The notes under the pieces were generated by a model. That model did no database searches. It was not told the origin of the DNA and was given only the letters and a program-made list of their open reading frames with translations. Of a stretch of DNA of 64,000 nucleotides, positions 51,290 through 59,821 are shown one piece after another (within the stretch, counting starts at the first letter, position 1; each line of letters begins with the position of its first letter). The position numbers and the translations under genes were made by a program. Source of the DNA: Anaerolineaceae bacterium (GTDB lineage: Bacteria > Chloroflexota > Anaerolineae > Aggregatilineales > Phototrophicaceae); contig PABP01000014.1 of NCBI GenBank assembly GCA_002699585.1, positions 124,001 to 188,000 on the forward strand, given 5' to 3'.

Positions 51290-52993
51290 ATGCAAAAATT
51301 GCTCAACACACTGCGAGATAGCGACCCCGGCTTGGTCGAAGCTTTGGCCGAGGTCTGGGGCGTGGATTTGGCGAAGCTGGACGAAGATGCGGCGCTCAAT
51401 GCGTTGCAAGATGCCATGCTCGCACCGGACCATGTCGAAGCGCGTTGGGATAAGCTCGATGACCGCGAACGGGGTGCATTGCAAATGCTGCTGGCGGCCC
51501 AACTCAAGATGCCGACTGCTCAATTTGAGATCGCCTTTGGCAAAATCCGCAAGATGGGCAAAGGGGCCATTGAGCGCGATAAGCCTTACAAAAACCCGGC
51601 TTCCGTCGCGGAACGGCTTTACTACTGGGGCCTGATCGCCGAGTCCTACGAACAGACCAAAAACGGCCTGCGTGCCACCATCTACATTCCAGAAGACCTG
51701 GCGGCGATTTTGCCTGCTCACAAGACTGCCTACGCGGGCCTTAAAGATGAAATGGAAGCCGAGGGCGCTTTTCAGGAAGGACCGGTCGAGATGATGGTCA
51801 TCGAAGAAGCCGAACTGGAATTCATCGAACCGGCAGATACCTCGATTGTCGATGATATGACGACCTTGCTGGCCTATTTGCGCGTGCACACTGCCGAAGT
51901 TGAAGGCGACCGCTTTTTGCCTGTCGAAGAAGATCGCCTGATTCCGCACATGCTGATGCCCGGTGAGCCGCGCCTGACCTTTGCCCTGGGGCTGGGTGTC
52001 GCTGCCGACCTCATCACCACCCAGGAGGGCCGTGCCCATGCCAAGCGCACCACACTACAACGCTGGCTGAGCGCACCGCGTGGCCAGCAGCTTAAAGGGT
52101 TGGCCGTATCCTGGCAGAAGACGACACTCTATCAGGAGTTGTGGCATATTCCCGGCCTGTATCCTGATGAAGGCACGGCCTACGATGCCGCCGCCGCCCG
52201 GAATGCTGCTTTACAATTATTGGCCGATAATGTGTCAGCGGATAGCTGGTGGTCGGTCGAGGAATTCATCACGCTGGTGAAAGCCCAGCAGCCGGATTTC
52301 ATGCGCAATGATTACGATAGCTGGTATATTCGTGATGATCGCGGCGAGTACCTGCGCGGTTATGATAGCTGGGATGCCATCGAAGGCGCCTATCTGGAAA
52401 CGCTGCTCATGGGTCCGATGCACTGGCTCGGTCTGGTGGACCTGGCCGAAGATGCCGCCCATCTGACCATCTGGGGCAAGGCCTTCCTGGGCATGGTCGA
52501 TTGGCCGCAGCCCAATATCCCGGAAGAACCCATTAGCTATGATCCCGATGAAAACCGCCTCATCGCCAGCCGCAAAGTGCCAACCGTTGACCGTTTTCAG
52601 TTGGCGCGCTTTACGCAATGGCTGCCGACAGGCGATCCTTATGAATATGTACTCGACGCCGACAGCATCCAGCAGGCAGGGACGCAGGGTATCACTACCG
52701 GCCATATCCATACCTTTTTGATGCGCCACCTGGGTGATGATCTGCCGGAGCATTTGGCCAAGCTGCTGGAAGTCTGGCAGGGTGGCGGCGCGGCGACGCA
52801 GGTGACTTTCGAGAGCCTGCTCGTCCTGCGCACGACCGCACCGGAAGTGCTGGACCGCATCAACAATGACCCGGCGCTGCGGCGCTATCTGGGGGCACGA
52901 TTGGGGCCGATGGCGGTTATCGTGCGTGCCGACCAGGCCGACGCGCTCAAAGCCGCTCTGGAAGAAGCGGCGATTGGCGTTAGCATCGGCTAA
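51290..52993 (+). CDS. Helicase_C_3-type (XPB-associated-like) protein without helicase core
   Basis: About 567 residues (an upstream ATG at 51269 is in frame). Helical winged-helix-like region (residues 1-230), a variable middle, and a C-terminal domain (about 430-565) with RFQLARFTQWLPTGDPYEYVLDADSIQQAGTQGI and a RPxxYHF-like tail that match the Helicase_C_3/XPB-associated domain found beside XPB-type helicases. No Walker A or DEAD/H motif is present, so it is not itself a helicase. AAGGGG precedes the chosen ATG. No partner XPB gene is visible here. Confidence 0.7.
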   Translation: MQKLLNTLRDSDPGLVEALAEVWGVDLAKLDEDAALNALQDAMLAPDHVEARWDKLDDRERGALQMLLAAQLKMPTAQFEIAFGKIRKMGKGAIERDKPYKNPASVAERLYYWGLIAESYEQTKNGLRATIYIPEDLAAILPAHKTAYAGLKDEMEAEGAFQEGPVEMMVIEEAELEFIEPADTSIVDDMTTLLAYLRVHTAEVEGDRFLPVEEDRLIPHMLMPGEPRLTFALGLGVAADLITTQEGRAHAKRTTLQRWLSAPRGQQLKGLAVSWQKTTLYQELWHIPGLYPDEGTAYDAAAARNAALQLLADNVSADSWWSVEEFITLVKAQQPDFMRNDYDSWYIRDDRGEYLRGYDSWDAIEGAYLETLLMGPMHWLGLVDLAEDAAHLTIWGKAFLGMVDWPQPNIPEEPISYDPDENRLIASRKVPTVDRFQLARFTQWLPTGDPYEYVLDADSIQQAGTQGITTGHIHTFLMRHLGDDLPEHLAKLLEVWQGGGAATQVTFESLLVLRTTAPEVLDRINNDPALRRYLGARLGPMAVIVRADQADALKAALEEAAIGVSIG

Positions 52994-53047
52994 AAATGCC
53001 AACTTTGGCGTGAATGAGCCGCTCGTTGTGTATAAGGGATACACTGC

Positions 53048-53075
53048 CGACGACTGATGATTTTCCCGGTCGTCG
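53048..53075. other. Intergenic hairpin
   Basis: CGACGAC pairs with GTCGTCG across a 14-base loop, 55 bases behind the helicase-associated gene. No T tract; could be a pause or weak terminator. Confidence 0.3.
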
Positions 53076-53111
53076 CCTGTTGTGACCGTTGGCCATCTGA
53101 AAGGGCGACCT

Positions 53112-53948
53112 ATGAGTTCATCGCATCCCCTGTTTGAGATTTATCCGCTGGACCAGCAAGCGACGATTTCCGTTGGCAAGGTGCCGATGCCCTATCATAC
53201 CTACGATGGCTATGGCGTGCTCATTGGCGGTACGGCTGACCTGAACGGCGTGCAACGCTTACTCCAGGATGATCAGGTGCAGCCTATTCAGACCATATCT
53301 GGTCGGGCGTTGATGGGCATCTGGGTGGTGGATTTTACGGACGCCAGCCTGGGGCCACATCATGAATTACAAGTGAGCTTCCTGGTAGCCCATGATCCCG
53401 TGTCTGCTATTGAAGACCATCCGCTAGCGCTCATCAAGGCACTGTTTGTCAATGAGAAGGCGCGCATGTTCTGCTATGGTCTGTGGAACAACACCGCCAG
53501 GGTGGTAGCTTACAATCGTGAGCTACTGGGCCTGGATGCCAAACTGAGCCAGAGCCGTATTCAAATGACGGATAATCAAGTGGCCTTTAACATCAAGGAT
53601 GAAGCCGGGAACCCTCTGCTAGATGGCCATCTACAGACAGTCGCGCGCACACCTTTGTCGGTAGGTTGGTCCCTGATGCGCCTTCTGGGACTGCGGCAGA
53701 CCTTGCGGGCGTTGTCCCAACCCTATTTGAGCGCCACAGTGGTCAACCCCATCAGCGAAACGGTCCCCTATAATGGCGATGCGCAAACTTATCTGGCTGC
53801 TGATGCGCCTGCAATGCGGGTTTTCAATCTACAAGTGGATAAGGTGCACATCGGCCAGGAAACTGTCGCAGCGCTCGATTTCAAGCCGCAGTTCGTAGAG
53901 CATTTTTCGCCGTTCCGGTTTGTCTATCTCCAACCGGAGCGCATCTAA
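53112..53948 (+). CDS. Acetoacetate decarboxylase-like family protein
   Basis: 278 residues. The opening PYHTYDGYGVLIGGTAD, the GRALMGIWVVDF strand and LGPHHELQVSF follow the acetoacetate decarboxylase-fold pattern. The family Lys that forms the Schiff base in true decarboxylases cannot be placed by eye; LFVNEKARMF around residue 108 may hold the site. Substrate unknown; several ADC-like proteins have other roles. AAAGGG lies 10 bases before the ATG; an earlier GTG at 53082 is in frame. Confidence 0.6.
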   Translation: MSSSHPLFEIYPLDQQATISVGKVPMPYHTYDGYGVLIGGTADLNGVQRLLQDDQVQPIQTISGRALMGIWVVDFTDASLGPHHELQVSFLVAHDPVSAIEDHPLALIKALFVNEKARMFCYGLWNNTARVVAYNRELLGLDAKLSQSRIQMTDNQVAFNIKDEAGNPLLDGHLQTVARTPLSVGWSLMRLLGLRQTLRALSQPYLSATVVNPISETVPYNGDAQTYLAADAPAMRVFNLQVDKVHIGQETVAALDFKPQFVEHFSPFRFVYLQPERI

Positions 53949-53981
53949 TTTGTCACTGAAACAGTAAGGCATCAGCACGCA

Positions 53982-54194
53982 ATGAAATCGGTTTTGAACT
54001 TCATCGCCCACAACGAACGTTTGCATTGGATGCTAGGGATCTTTGGCAATTTTTCATTCTTTTTGGGCAGTATCTTATTCTTGTCAGATGAGTGGGAAAC
54101 AGTCGGCGTATGGTTGTTCATTCTGGGCAGCGGTGGCATGTTGATTAGTTCACTCGGCAAATTCGCAGCGTGGCGCGGGCGGCAGCCGGATTAG
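53982..54194 (+). CDS. Small YrhK-like membrane protein
   Basis: 70 residues with two hydrophobic helices (about 18-33 and 41-57). FNSVLF-type signs of YrhK are seen as FGNFSFFLGSILFL and FILGSGGMLISS. YrhK domains are short paired helices of unknown function in the membrane. It starts 33 bases behind the acetoacetate decarboxylase-like gene. Confidence 0.65.
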   Translation: MKSVLNFIAHNERLHWMLGIFGNFSFFLGSILFLSDEWETVGVWLFILGSGGMLISSLGKFAAWRGRQPD

Positions 54195-54212
54195 CCACCG
54201 CCCTGTGTATAT

Positions 54213-55121
54213 TTAGCCCTCTAACCTCACTTTCAGTGGCATCTGCTCAAACAACACAGCCGGACTCCAGCTATTGACCGGGCTGCACATCCTGAAGACC
54301 TCGTTCTGATACAGGCGTTGTAGCTCACCCAGGTCAGGATCGTGGCTGCGCGTCAGCTGGGCTGCTTCGTCGATGAACTTGCTGCGTTCATCGCTAAAAA
54401 CTGTCTCATCGGATGTCGTATCGACGAGACCCCAGGTATCCCAACACAGGCACTCAGCCTTGTTCAGTCCGCCGATGTCCTGGACAACATGCGACATGAC
54501 GTAATGCGCACCGCGTGGCTGCTCCATATCCGGGCTGACGCAAAATTTATCGGGATCTGCACCCAGGTCACGAATCATCAACCAGGCATCGCCGCCAATG
54601 ATGAACTGGTCACGGGGCACATCCAGCACATCGAACTTAATGCCCAGGTTCTTGACGAAGGCCGGACTCATCTGGGCATCGACCAGCACCCATGCATCCC
54701 CGTTCCAGTATTCCGCCACCACATGATCGCCGTAAAAATCGCCGAAGTAGGCCCCGAAGCCGTAACGCACGCGGCAGGGGATACCTTTGTGGCGGGCAAT
54801 CGCACAGAACATCGTCGAGAAATCCCGGCAGCATCCGACGACCTTATTGGCATGCTCACGCGGCGATGTCAGTGGCGAATCGTCAAGTTCCATTAGGCGA
54901 GTGAGCATCTTGCGCACGTAGCGCGTATCGATCTCCGGGCGGCGCTCTTGCGGGACGATGTAGCCATAAGCATACTGGCCAGCGAAATAATGATAGAGCA
55001 GGTTTTCGGTTGTGCGGGCGATAGATGCGATGTCATCCGGTATGGCATCAAATAGGTGGGCGTACTTACCGGGGTCGGTATAGGGGCTGTGCTCAGTATA
55101 AAACGTATACATGTCGCTCAT
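54213..55121 (-). CDS. Transglutaminase-like cysteine peptidase domain protein
   Basis: 302 residues. The Cys-His-Asp triad of the transglutaminase/arylamine-like fold is clear: GCCRDFSTMF with Cys98, GDHVVAEYW with His133 and WVLVDAQM with Asp148. No signal peptide, so cytoplasmic. Such proteins cleave amide bonds or process peptides; target unknown. ATG at 55121 follows AAGGAG; the in-frame ATG at 55139 does not. Confidence 0.85.
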   Translation of the reverse strand: MSDMYTFYTEHSPYTDPGKYAHLFDAIPDDIASIARTTENLLYHYFAGQYAYGYIVPQERRPEIDTRYVRKMLTRLMELDDSPLTSPREHANKVVGCCRDFSTMFCAIARHKGIPCRVRYGFGAYFGDFYGDHVVAEYWNGDAWVLVDAQMSPAFVKNLGIKFDVLDVPRDQFIIGGDAWLMIRDLGADPDKFCVSPDMEQPRGAHYVMSHVVQDIGGLNKAECLCWDTWGLVDTTSDETVFSDERSKFIDEAAQLTRSHDPDLGELQRLYQNEVFRMCSPVNSWSPAVLFEQMPLKVRLEG

Positions 55122-55579
55122 AGGGCGCTCCTTCAGCATGAAGATACGACAGCCTCAGTATAGCAAAAATGTTCTGTCGAGGTTCCCCCAAAAGTTGGTC
55201 TGTTGTAGGCGGGCGCGTTATACTATGGTTATCATCAGGTAGAATTTTGCTGCCCTCTATGCGGGCAGCATTTTCGTTAATGCCCTGTCCTCAAACCTGG
55301 AACGCCCATCCTGAATCGCCCTCTGAGATGCCCAAAAAGGTGTGCTTCAGCCTTGAATTTCACATACGAGGCGTGGGGCAAACGTTGATTGGACAGTAGG
55401 TTACATTCTGCAAAGTGTCTGTATAATAAGCGCATCTGAAAGATACTCGCACCCTCTCCACGACGCATTCCTGACTGCATTCTGTAAGGATTAGGCGCTA
55501 TGCTGAGGGATGCACGCGGGGAGATCAGCCGCAGCGTTTGATCTGCCCAACCCGATAAGTTAAGAGGGACTCGTCACTT
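55122..55579. other. Intergenic region between divergent transglutaminase and C39 genes
   Basis: 458 bases. Contains a GCTGCCC...GGGCAGC hairpin (55249-55269) in a T-rich setting and a promoter-like TTACAT(15)TATAAT (55401-55427). No frame of more than 75 codons looks coding. The long leader between this -10 and the C39 start holds nothing recognisable. Confidence 0.4.
55401..55427 (+). promoter_or_regulatory. Putative promoter of C39 peptidase gene
   Basis: TTACAT (55401-55406) and TATAAT (55422-55427), 15 bases apart, with a 150-base leader to the ATG. Confidence 0.4.
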
Positions 55580-56683
55580 ATGAAAACGATAAAATTATGG
55601 GGTGTGTTTGTGGCGCTGATGTGCTTTGCCGTCGTTGGCCCACTGGCAGCCCAGGAAACCACCGTCGCAGAATCCGAACCCGCTGAAGCGACAGCCGAGC
55701 AGCCAGAAATTGTGCTGCCGGGTTCGTGGCGGTTGAATGGCTTACGCTACGAGGGGCAGCACTGGAACAACTGCGGTCCAGCGACCCTCACCAACGCCCT
55801 GAGCTACTTTGGTTATGCCGATAATCAGGACCGGGCAGCGAATTTCCTCAAACCCAACTATGAGGATAAGAATGTTTCACCGGACCAGATGGCCTATTTC
55901 GTCAACAACCAGGTTCCTGAAATTCCAGTGTATGCACTGGTGCGTACGGGCGGTACCCTGGAGATGCTTAAGACGCTGCTGTTCAATAACTTCCCGGTGA
56001 TTATCGAAGCCGGATATGACCCCGAACCGGATCGTTTGGGTTGGATGGGCCATTACCTGCTGGTTAACGGCTATGATGATGCCCTGAACAGCATCTATAC
56101 CTATGATAGCTACCTCGAGCCAGATACGCTCTATGCCTACGATTACATTGAAGAGTTCTGGCAGCACTTCAATTACACCTATATCGTGCTGTATGAATCG
56201 GGCCGCGAGCCGGAACTGCTGAACCTGCTCGGCCCCGATGCCGACATCCGCCAGAATACGATCAACTCGTTTGAAGTCGCCCGTGCGGAAGTGGTCGCTG
56301 ACCAGACCGATAAATGGGCCTGGTTCAATATGGGTACGAATTTAAACGAACTGGGCATGTACGAAGAATCCGCAGATGCCTATGACAAAGCCTTTGGCCT
56401 GGGGATGCCTTTCCGCACGCTCTGGTACCAGTTCGGGCCGTTTGAAGCCTACTATCAGACGGGTGAGTACGACAAAGTCCTGACCTATGCCCAGGCCAAC
56501 CTGAACGATGGCGGCGGTCACTTTGTTGAGGAAACCTTCTACTATGGTGGCTTGGCTCGTGAAGCACTCGGAGAAACCGACCGCGCCCTCAACAACTACC
56601 TTGAGGCTGCCCGCTTTAATCCTAACTTCACCCCGGCTGTAGAAGCCCGTGATCGTTTGCAGGCGCAGATCAACGGCAGCTAG
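55580..56683 (+). CDS. Secreted C39-like peptidase with TPR tail
   Basis: 367 residues. Signal peptide about 1-24. The papain-like C39 part (about 45-215) has nucleophile Cys65 in WNNCGPATLT and His158 in GHYLLVNGYDD. The C-terminal 140 residues form TPR helices (WAWFNMGTNLNELGMYEESADAYDKAF; YQTGEYDKVLTYAQANL; ...REALGETDRALNNYLEAARFNP). The fold suggests cleavage of a partner protein or peptide outside the membrane. AGGGAC stands 9-14 bases before the ATG. Confidence 0.87.
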   Translation: MKTIKLWGVFVALMCFAVVGPLAAQETTVAESEPAEATAEQPEIVLPGSWRLNGLRYEGQHWNNCGPATLTNALSYFGYADNQDRAANFLKPNYEDKNVSPDQMAYFVNNQVPEIPVYALVRTGGTLEMLKTLLFNNFPVIIEAGYDPEPDRLGWMGHYLLVNGYDDALNSIYTYDSYLEPDTLYAYDYIEEFWQHFNYTYIVLYESGREPELLNLLGPDADIRQNTINSFEVARAEVVADQTDKWAWFNMGTNLNELGMYEESADAYDKAFGLGMPFRTLWYQFGPFEAYYQTGEYDKVLTYAQANLNDGGGHFVEETFYYGGLAREALGETDRALNNYLEAARFNPNFTPAVEARDRLQAQINGS

Positions 56684-56711
56684 ATCAGCCATCACATAGA
56701 GAAAATTCTAG

Positions 56712-56736
56712 AGGCGCGACATGTTCGCGCCTTTTT
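56712..56736 (+). terminator. Rho-independent terminator
   Basis: AGGCGCG pairs with CGCGCCTTTTT around ACATGTT, between the convergent C39 and methyltransferase genes; the T tract serves the plus strand. Confidence 0.75.
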
Positions 56737-56738
56737 CA

Positions 56739-58622
56739 TTACCCCGTCACAGCAGCGACCACCTGAGCAGCCAGTTTGTAGCGCCCATAGGCCGGGATGA
56801 TATAGGCCCCCTGGACGCGGTCACGCATCTGCTCGGCCAGCTCAATGGCGATGTTGACGCCCTCCTGGGCGGCATCGTCACCGGCGTCCTCAATCCGCTT
56901 GAGAATGGTCTGCGGAATGTTGATGCCCGGTACTTCGTTATTCAGGTACAGCGCGTGCTTGAGGCTGTACAGCGGCATGATGCCCATCAGCACGGGAAGC
57001 TTAAACGACTCGCCGAAGGTCTTTTCGTAAGCCTCTAAGAAGGCATCCAGTTTGGGCGGGTCGAACACGGGCTGGCCCAGGGCAAAATCCGCGCCGGATT
57101 CCAGCTTTTTGGCTAGCACCTTCATTTCCCGGTCGAGATTATCAGGAGCCATGTTTAGGGCACAGCCGACCGTGAAGAAGGTCGGGCGTCCGATGCTGCT
57201 GCCGCCCAGGTCGCGGCCCTGGTTCATATCCTGCTTGACGACACCAATCAGGCGCGAGGGCGCAATGTCGAAGCTGTCGGTCGCATCCGGGAAATCGCCA
57301 ATCCGTGCCGGATCGCCCATCGTGATGAAGATATTGCGCAGTCCGAGCGCGTGCGCCGCCAACAGATCGCCCTGCACCCGCAGCGAATTGCGTCCGCGCG
57401 TCGGGAAGTGCAGCACGGTTTCCAGGCCCAGTTTGTGTTGCAGCAGGTGGGCCACAGCCCAGGCGCTCATGCGCATACGGGCTGCGGGTGTATCTGCCAC
57501 ATTGAGCATATCGGCCCCGGCGTCTGTCAGCAGACGGGCATTGTTCATCAGTTTTTCGGCAGTGTAACTGCGCGGCGGAGCCATCTCCACCGTGACGGTA
57601 AATTCGTTGTTCTTTAGGCGTTCTTGTAGCAATGTCGGACGCAGGTCTTCCTCGCCTGTATCGACATCGTCCGGTTGCTCAACGATGGCGACGGTTGCCA
57701 CCCGCGTTTCGTCATCCAGTGCGACGCGCATCGCCGCGATATGCTCTGGCGTTGTGCCACAGCAGCCGCCGACAATCTGTGCGCCCTGGGCCTGTAACGT
57801 GATGGCTGTCTCGCCAAAGTAGGCCGGTTCTGCCGGATACATGACGCGCCCACCCATCGCCTGCGGATAGCCCGCGTTGGGCATGGCGCTCAGTAAGGCA
57901 TTGGGAACCGCTTCGTGCATGGCATGGATCAGTTCGCTGATGTGGGCCGGTCCGCCGCCGCAGTTGACGCCCAGCACGGTCACGCCCTTTTTATAGAGTG
58001 CCTGGGCGACCCGCGCGGGGGTTCGTCCCAAGTAGGTGCGGCTGTCACGGGAAAAAGTCGCATGGGCGACGATAGGTAGCTCTGGCGCAATCGCTTGGGC
58101 TTCCTCGACAGCGATCAGCAGTTCGTCGTCGTTGGCGAAGGTTTCGAACAGCATCAGATCGACACCCGCATCGACCAGTGCCTGAATTTGTTCATGGAAA
58201 GCGGTGTGAGCGTCGGCCTCGCTAATGGTCCCAAAGGGGGCGATGCCTTCGCCCAATGGGCCAAGGGATCCAGCGACATAGGCATCGTGCTCGCGGCCTG
58301 CTTCTACCAGCGCATCATGGGCGATGGCCACTGCTGCCTTATTGATGTCACGCACGTGGTTGGCCAGATTGAACTGCGCCAGTTTGATGCGATTGGCGCT
58401 GAATGTATTGGTTTCGATGATGTCGGCCCCGGCCCGCAGATAATCGACGTGCACGCTGCGGACGAGGTCCGGCTGCGTCAGGTTGAGTTCATCAAAACAG
58501 GCGGAAATGCGCAGATTGCCGCGCTGTTGTAAGATCGTGCCCATGGCACCATCAGTCAGCAGGGGTTTGGGCAGCGCCAAGCGCTCGCGGAAGGCCAGTT
58601 TGGTCTGAATGGTTTCGTTCAT
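56739..58622 (-). CDS. Bifunctional homocysteine S-methyltransferase / 5,10-methylenetetrahydrofolate reductase
   Basis: 627 residues. The N-terminal homocysteine-binding half (1-305) has the zinc cysteines Cys221 (VNCGG) and Cys287-Cys288 (GGCCGT). The C-terminal half (330-620) is the flavin methylenetetrahydrofolate reductase barrel (VTVEMAPPRS; ALGLRNIFITMGDP; GADFALGQPVFD). Together these make and use methyl groups for methionine. The fusion order matches the YitJ type. AT start preceded by GAGGG-like bases is weak; the ATG at 58622 is the only one with the full domain. Confidence 0.92.
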   Translation of the reverse strand: MNETIQTKLAFRERLALPKPLLTDGAMGTILQQRGNLRISACFDELNLTQPDLVRSVHVDYLRAGADIIETNTFSANRIKLAQFNLANHVRDINKAAVAIAHDALVEAGREHDAYVAGSLGPLGEGIAPFGTISEADAHTAFHEQIQALVDAGVDLMLFETFANDDELLIAVEEAQAIAPELPIVAHATFSRDSRTYLGRTPARVAQALYKKGVTVLGVNCGGGPAHISELIHAMHEAVPNALLSAMPNAGYPQAMGGRVMYPAEPAYFGETAITLQAQGAQIVGGCCGTTPEHIAAMRVALDDETRVATVAIVEQPDDVDTGEEDLRPTLLQERLKNNEFTVTVEMAPPRSYTAEKLMNNARLLTDAGADMLNVADTPAARMRMSAWAVAHLLQHKLGLETVLHFPTRGRNSLRVQGDLLAAHALGLRNIFITMGDPARIGDFPDATDSFDIAPSRLIGVVKQDMNQGRDLGGSSIGRPTFFTVGCALNMAPDNLDREMKVLAKKLESGADFALGQPVFDPPKLDAFLEAYEKTFGESFKLPVLMGIMPLYSLKHALYLNNEVPGINIPQTILKRIEDAGDDAAQEGVNIAIELAEQMRDRVQGAYIIPAYGRYKLAAQVVAAVTG

Positions 58623-58993
58623 TGGCGGATCATTTCTAACTTGGTTGAGCGAACGTATTGTGCGAATCGTGCGGTTCGCGAGCAGAGGAACCCGCTAAAT
58701 GGTTGGGAGCCGCGATGAATCAGGCATAGCGTCAGGGTTAGAATCAATATGAAATACATCTTATGGCTGCCTGACTTGCCAAATCTGACGCTTGAATGAC
58801 GGATATCTTACCAACAACGCCTGATGTGTTGGTTTCATTCTATGCAAATGGGCCAGCAACCACAAGGGGGCAGGCAGTCCAGCGCCGATGGCTCGTCAGT
58901 AGATGATGTTGTCTATGCCTGTTGCGTATCTATTGCGCAGGCCGTTATACTGCTAGCAGTAGGAATCAATAACTACGTTTTTGAGAGCAGCAC
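58623..58993. other. Intergenic region between divergent genes
   Basis: 371 bases with a -10-like TATACT (58946-58951) in GCCGTTATACTGC, 43 bases before the next start. No coding frame, hairpin of note or RNA gene seen. Confidence 0.4.
58946..58951 (+). promoter_or_regulatory. Putative -10 box of repeat-protein/PLD pair
   Basis: TATACT, 43 bases before the repeat-protein ATG; no clear -35. Confidence 0.35.
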
Positions 58994-59821
58994 ATGGCGA
59001 GCGATCACAAACTCAATGAGGCGATACAGCGGCTGTACGAGAGCAGCGCCCTGCGCGATGACCTCAATGATAGCGAAGCAAAGCGCCTGCTGGAATGGGG
59101 TGAGCAGCAATTGCGTGCCCGTGCGCCACAGGTCGATAACGACGATGACTTCGACCAGCAGAGCCGCTATATGCGTCAGTTGATGAAAGGCATCAATCGT
59201 TTTGTGGGCCAGCGCGAATTCATGGACAGCCCGCGCGAGGACGAGCAGCTCGGTAAAGTGACCAAGTGGCTGCCGCATGTCGGCATGGACCATGTTGACC
59301 AGACGCAGATCGCGCAGAATCTGCCGCCGGATAAGAGCGATATGGGAGCCAACCTGTCGGCCATCCTCAACACGCTGACGCCAACCGAAGCGCAGGCCGC
59401 ATCTGCACAGACCGCATCTGCACAGACCGCATCTGCACAGACCGCATCTGCACAGACCGCATCTGCACAGACCGCATCTGCACAGACCGCATCTGCACAG
59501 GCAGCCGATGCCCAAGCTGTCCCTTCTCAGCCAGAACAACCTGCTGATAGCGGGCCAGCCGTTGAGCATGGGCCTTATGTTCCCTATGAACCACTGGCGC
59601 ATCAGCCTTTCCCGCCAAGTGATTATCAGGCAGATCGTTATTCAGCAGAGAGCTATCAGGCAGATGATCATCAGGCCAAAGATGATCATCTGCAATATGA
59701 CGACCCGCAACCTTTAACCGACGTACCTGTTTACCCTAGCGAGCAGCCAACGGATGACGCAACCGACCGATCCCAACCAGCCCAACCGCCCCGATTCCCT
59801 GGCGACAACCCAGACGACTAA
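58994..59821 (+). CDS. Acidic cytoplasmic protein with Ala-Ser-Ala-Gln-Thr repeats
   Basis: 275 residues. A charged helical N-terminal domain (1-125; RLYESSALRDDLNDSEAKRLLEWGEQQLR and DFDQQSRYMRQLMKGINRFVGQ), a low-complexity tract (about 133-170) of ASAQT units, then an acidic, Gln/Asp/Tyr/Pro-rich tail. No signal peptide or membrane helix. Family unknown. Its last 68 bases overlap the phospholipase D-like gene in another frame, so the two are probably translationally linked. Ribosome site is weak; ATG at 58994 fits the domain. Confidence 0.65.
   Translation: MASDHKLNEAIQRLYESSALRDDLNDSEAKRLLEWGEQQLRARAPQVDNDDDFDQQSRYMRQLMKGINRFVGQREFMDSPREDEQLGKVTKWLPHVGMDHVDQTQIAQNLPPDKSDMGANLSAILNTLTPTEAQAASAQTASAQTASAQTASAQTASAQTASAQTASAQAADAQAVPSQPEQPADSGPAVEHGPYVPYEPLAHQPFPPSDYQADRYSAESYQADDHQAKDDHLQYDDPQPLTDVPVYPSEQPTDDATDRSQPAQPPRFPGDNPDD
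59399..59503 (+). repeat. 7-copy 15-base tandem repeat (coding ASAQT units)
   Basis: GCATCTGCACAGACC repeated in register: six exact copies and a seventh that ends GCACAGGCA. Perfect DNA identity despite synonymous freedom points to recent expansion by slippage or recombination, and the length may vary between strains. Confidence 0.9.

Noticed and set aside
55243-55275. Factor-independent terminator from the GCTGCCC hairpin
   Set aside because: The stem is good but the T run is short and the hairpin stands in a divergent promoter region, so only the hairpin is noted.
59399-59503. CRISPR-like array from the 15-base repeats
   Set aside because: Units follow each other without spacers and encode in-frame Ala-Ser-Ala-Gln-Thr in an open gene.
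59170-59602. Antisense open frame of Cys-Gly-Leu-Cys-Arg units
   Set aside because: A shadow of the ASAQT repeat gene; the plus-strand frame has the plausible start, domain and codon use.
59754-59821. Frameshift joining the repeat protein and the PLD gene
   Set aside because: The PLD frame has its own ATG, a complete hydrophilic head and membrane helix, and both frames stay open, so overlap is more likely.
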